Shown: positions 61,061 to 64,000 of the stretch, in pieces
Position numbering within the stretch: the stretch's first letter is position 1
Layout of the letters: each line of letters begins with the position of its first letter
Source: Verrucomicrobiota bacterium
Lineage (GTDB): Bacteria; Verrucomicrobiota; Verrucomicrobiia; Limisphaerales; J093
Length of the DNA: 64,000 nt
Assembly (NCBI GenBank): GCA_016716505.1
Contig: JADJWF010000002.1
Location: 186,001 to 250,000 of the forward strand
Reading direction: 5' to 3'
Program-made: the position numbers and the translations under genes
Notes under the pieces: generated by a model
What the model was told of the DNA's origin: nothing
Database searches by the model: none
Seen by the model: only the letters and a program-made list of their open reading frames with translations

Positions 61061-63894
61061 TGGGTCGCGGAAACGACATGAACACCGGCGGACGCGATGC
61101 CGCTCCAGCGCACGACCTCTCTCCAGTCGGTCGTATCGGGATGGCGTTGCTCCTCCTCATCGCCTTGCTCGCCGGGCGGGCGCAGCCAGCTCCGGGCGAG
61201 CCGGCCTCGGAGGCGCCGGAGAGCCTCCCGGCGATCGAAGTGCATGTGGCTCCGGATGGAAACGATCAGTGGTCGGGGCGACTGCGCCGGCCCAACCAGG
61301 AACGTACCGACGGCCCGCTCGCTTCGTTATCGGCGGCCAGGGACGCGGCGCGCCGTTTGCGGGCAGCCTTCGGTCGGCCCGTTCCGATCAACATCCTGGT
61401 TCAAGGCGGCCGGTATCGCCTGAACGAGCCGCTCATCCTCGATCCGCGCGACTCCGGCACTTCCAACGCACCGGTCATCATTACCGCCGCTCCGGGCGAG
61501 CGTCCGGTCTTTTCGGGCGGTGAGTTGATCGCGGGCTTCCGTCCGGCCGGTGACCGCTGGGAAGCGGAGTTGCCCGAGGTCAAGGCCGGCCGCTGGTACT
61601 TCCGCCAGTTGTGGGTCAATGGGGAGCGCCGGCCGCGGGCGCGCTCGCCGAACACCGGCTACCACCGGATCGCAGGCTTACTGCCGGGACCGCCCCGCCC
61701 CAACGCCCTGGCAGTCATGCAGGACCGATTCCAGTTCGAACCGGGCGACCTCCGGCCGTGGGACCGGCTGGGCGACGTGAACGTGATCCTGATGCACTCG
61801 TGGGAAACCTCGATTCATCCGGTCAAAACCGTGGACGCCACCTCCAACATCGTCGAGTTGGCCGCTCCCTTGAAGGAATGGTGGGGGCTCGGCTACTGGG
61901 AGCGAGCGCAGCGATACTACGTCGAAAACGCCCTGGAACTGCTCGACCAGCCCGGCGAGTGGTATCTGAACCGCGAGACCGGAATCCTGACTTACTGGCC
62001 GCGGCCGGGCGAGCGGCTCGGCGAGGTGGAGATCGTCGCCCCGCGGCTCCGGGAGTTTGTCCGGCTGGCGGGCAACGCCGATCAAGGGGAGTTCGTAGAT
62101 CACGTTACCCTGCAAGGATTAGCGTTCCACCACGCTGACTGGGAACTTCACCCGAACGGCAACAGCAGCACGCAGGCGGCGGTGGAGGTCCCGGCTGTCG
62201 TTACTGCGAACGGTGCGCGACACTGCGCCATCGAGGGCTGTGAAATCGCGCACATTGGCACCTACGGCATCTGGTTCCGGCGCGGTTGCAAGGACGGCCG
62301 CATCCAACGCAACCGGCTCTTCGACCTGGGGGCGGGCGGCATCCGCCTGGGCGAGCCGAACATGGCCCGCAGCGACGCGGCCGAGACGAGCCGGATCTGG
62401 GTGGACAACAACCACCTGTTCGCCGGCGGCCGCGTGTATGCGGGTGCCGTGGGCGTCTGGCTGGCCCACAGCAGCCACAACCGGGTTTCCCACAACGACA
62501 TTCACGACCTGTACTACACCGGCATCAGCGTGGGCTGGAACTGGGGCTTCGAGACCAACCGAACGCATCACAACGTCATCGAGTTCAACCACGTCCACAA
62601 CCTGGTCCACGGCGTCCTCAGCGACGCGGGATTGATCTACTGCCTCGGGGTCTCGCCCGGCAGCGTCATCCGCAACAACGTGTTGCACGACATCTGGCCG
62701 TACGCCACGCCCGCCTTCGGCTGGGGCATCTACCTCGATGCCAAGTGCGGGGGATACCTCGTGGAAAGCAACCTCGTGTACAACACCCGGAGCGGCGGCC
62801 TCATGTTCAACAACGGCGGCCACGCCCACACCATCCGTCACAACATCTTTGCGTTGTCCGCCGAGCACGCGCTCTGGCCTTACTCAGCCGAGCAACCCAC
62901 CACCTTCCGCCACAACATCGTCTATCTGACCCAGGGGGACCTGTTGATCCCGAATGGCGAATGGTCCCTCGGCGAACGCATCGCACGTGGACAGTCCATC
63001 GGCGACTGGAATGACAACCTTTACTGGCACACCGGTCAGGGCGAACGGCTGCGTTTCTACCGGCATCGCTTCGGCGAGTGGCAGCGGCTGGGTCTGGACC
63101 GCAATTCCCGCGTCGCGGATCCTTTGTTCGTCAAAGCGGCCGGGCACGATTTCCGCCTGCGGCCGGAGTCGCCCGCGTTCGAACTGGGATTCCGCGAGCC
63201 GGACCTCAGCCGCGTCGGACTTTACGGCGACGAGTCGTGGACGCGCGAGGCGAGTCACTCCCGCTGTGAAATGCGTCCGCTCCCGCCGCCGACCGCGGCG
63301 CCGCCACCATTCGAACTCGAGGATGGCTTCGAAGAGACCCGCGTCGGCGAGAAGCCCCGACGTGCGATGGTCCAGGGTGAGGAGCGCGGGGCCTCGATTC
63401 GGGTCACGGAGGAACGCGCGGCGTCCGGAAGCCGCAGCCTCAAGGTGACTGACGTCCGGGAATTGACGCCTTCGTGGCAACCTCACTTTTACTACCAGCC
63501 GAGGTGGGACAGCGGCATCGCCCGCCACAGTTTCGACTTGTGGCTCGGCCCGCGAGCGGAAGTGATCGTCGAATGGCGGGACCTTGCCACCTTTCCCCAA
63601 AACATCGGTCCCAGCCTCCGGTTCGACGCCCAAGGCGAAGTTCAGGCGGGCGGGCGGGTGTTGACCCGGGTTCCGCGGGAGCAATGGATTCGCGTGGAAA
63701 TCGAGGCCGCCCTCACGGACCCACCAGCCCGGAGTTTCCGGGTCGCGTTGGACCTCCCCGGCGGCGAACGGCGGGTCTTTTCCGACCTGCCCATCCCCGG
63801 CTCGCACTTCCAGGAATTGCACTGGCTGGGCTTCATCAGCGTCGCCGCCGCAGACGCGGTGTTCTATCTGGACAATCTGCGCTTGAGCCGCTGA
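61060..63894 (+). CDS. Secreted right-handed parallel beta-helix protein
   Basis: A 944-residue exported protein. After the signal peptide (GMALLLLIALLAGRAQ) it has VHVAPDGNDQWSGRLRRPNQ and DGPLASLSAARDAARRL, the typical start of bacterial polysaccharide-lyase-like beta-helix proteins. Many PbH1-type repeats follow (CEIAHIGTYGIWFRRG, HNRVSHNDIHDLYYTGISVG, HNVIEFNHVHNLVHG, SNLVYNTRSGGLMFNNGG). A C-terminal beta-sandwich (about residues 755-944) starts FELEDGFEETRVGEKP. Such proteins usually bind or cleave polysaccharides; catalytic residues are not evident. ATG 61060 overlaps the CotH stop as TGATG, so both are coupled; ATG 61078 is an alternative. Confidence 0.8.
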   Translation: MGRGNDMNTGGRDAAPAHDLSPVGRIGMALLLLIALLAGRAQPAPGEPASEAPESLPAIEVHVAPDGNDQWSGRLRRPNQERTDGPLASLSAARDAARRLRAAFGRPVPINILVQGGRYRLNEPLILDPRDSGTSNAPVIITAAPGERPVFSGGELIAGFRPAGDRWEAELPEVKAGRWYFRQLWVNGERRPRARSPNTGYHRIAGLLPGPPRPNALAVMQDRFQFEPGDLRPWDRLGDVNVILMHSWETSIHPVKTVDATSNIVELAAPLKEWWGLGYWERAQRYYVENALELLDQPGEWYLNRETGILTYWPRPGERLGEVEIVAPRLREFVRLAGNADQGEFVDHVTLQGLAFHHADWELHPNGNSSTQAAVEVPAVVTANGARHCAIEGCEIAHIGTYGIWFRRGCKDGRIQRNRLFDLGAGGIRLGEPNMARSDAAETSRIWVDNNHLFAGGRVYAGAVGVWLAHSSHNRVSHNDIHDLYYTGISVGWNWGFETNRTHHNVIEFNHVHNLVHGVLSDAGLIYCLGVSPGSVIRNNVLHDIWPYATPAFGWGIYLDAKCGGYLVESNLVYNTRSGGLMFNNGGHAHTIRHNIFALSAEHALWPYSAEQPTTFRHNIVYLTQGDLLIPNGEWSLGERIARGQSIGDWNDNLYWHTGQGERLRFYRHRFGEWQRLGLDRNSRVADPLFVKAAGHDFRLRPESPAFELGFREPDLSRVGLYGDESWTREASHSRCEMRPLPPPTAAPPPFELEDGFEETRVGEKPRRAMVQGEERGASIRVTEERAASGSRSLKVTDVRELTPSWQPHFYYQPRWDSGIARHSFDLWLGPRAEVIVEWRDLATFPQNIGPSLRFDAQGEVQAGGRVLTRVPREQWIRVEIEAALTDPPARSFRVALDLPGGERRVFSDLPIPGSHFQELHWLGFISVAAADAVFYLDNLRLSR

Positions 63895-63917
63895 ACGCGA
63901 CGGCGGCACCAGGGGGG

Positions 63918-64000
63918 TCAACTCTCCGCCCGCCCGCCGGCCTCGGCGTTGAGGCGCTGCCGCTCCGCCACGCGGGCGAAAGGGAAATACACCAGCATGG
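63918..64000 (-). CDS. 3' end of a minus-strand gene, product unknown
   Basis: A frame entering from the right edge ends at TGA 63920-63918. The visible C-terminus reads VYFPFARVAERQRLNAEAGG and a few further residues. It is too short to identify, though a short hydrophobic start followed by a basic/acidic helix would fit a cytoplasmic tail of a membrane protein. The ATG at 63998 is probably internal. It converges with the beta-helix gene, with 23 bases between the stops. Confidence 0.35.
   Translation of the reverse strand, partial: MLVYFPFARVAERQRLNAEAGGRAES

Noticed and set aside
1..64000. CRISPR arrays, insertion sequences, prophage genes, tRNA or rRNA genes
   Set aside because: No regularly spaced repeats, transposase or integrase motifs, or tRNA/rRNA-like sequences were seen in the window.

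Overview
This is a GC-rich bacterial chromosome segment, densely packed, with most genes on the minus strand in long runs with short gaps or start/stop overlaps. The gene content points to Verrucomicrobiota, probably a Limisphaerales/Pedosphaera-like lineage. The evidence is a Minf_1886-type protein (a family known from Planctomycetes and Verrucomicrobia), Tat-exported Gfo/Idh/MocA oxidoreductases, a ThuA-domain protein, a PEP-CTERM protein, a verrucomicrobial-style prepilin-like protein, and a giant CotH/lamin-tail surface protein. This placement is inferred from families; no rRNA or tRNA gene was seen.

Layout. 1-136: 5' end of a spermidine-synthase-like membrane protein. 363-4953: an Lgt-like membrane protein, phosphatidylserine decarboxylase and a large uncharacterised protein split by an in-frame UGA. 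5195-9681: gpsA, plsY, a DNR/FNR-type Crp regulator, a DUF2249 protein, gcvH and gcvT in one minus-strand run. Together with psd and the Lgt-like gene, gpsA and plsY form a phospholipid-synthesis neighbourhood. 9877-16801: a Tat-exported aldo/keto-reductase-like protein, an OPT transporter, a Gfo/Idh/MocA oxidoreductase, a TPR protein and an NDUFA9-like reductase. 16889-21230: pgi (frameshifted) facing an M16 peptidase (frameshifted). 21333-24984: Minf_1886 protein, small membrane protein, leuS and a divergent Cys-rich membrane protein. 25125-28767: a lipoprotein phosphodiesterase-like protein, a DUF72 protein and an ABC-2 permease. 28788-33779: a tetR - membrane fusion lipoprotein - RND pump operon with a palindrome in front of tetR.

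33960-45236: a uracil-DNA glycosylase-like gene, then a long minus-strand run. Read in transcription order from the right it is an MFS transporter, a secreted beta-propeller glycosidase-like protein, phoB-phoR preceded by a three-repeat Pho box, a CusF-SCO1 fusion lipoprotein, a Dabb protein, a Gfo/Idh/MocA oxidoreductase, a ThuA protein, a glycosyltransferase and purH. 45523-50071: an MNT/HEPN pair (HEPN frameshifted), dus, a prepilin-like gene, and two tandem paralogous secreted proteins, one with a PEP-CTERM anchor and one with a different C-terminal module. 50281-50688: a YlbF-family protein with a Cys/His tail. 51371-63894: a 3229-residue CotH/lamin-tail/cadherin-like surface protein translationally coupled to a secreted parallel beta-helix protein. 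63918-64000: the 3' end of a minus-strand gene.

Most notable points: (1) the tail swap between the tandem secreted paralogs, whose non-PEP tail resembles the tail of the giant CotH protein and may be a sorting module; (2) the CotH/beta-helix pair; (3) a textbook Pho box in front of phoB; (4) four interrupted genes, three of which are restored by a single base, so sequence error and real decay must be separated; (5) a perfect tandem 11-bp repeat resembling DnaA boxes across the start of the UGA-interrupted gene.
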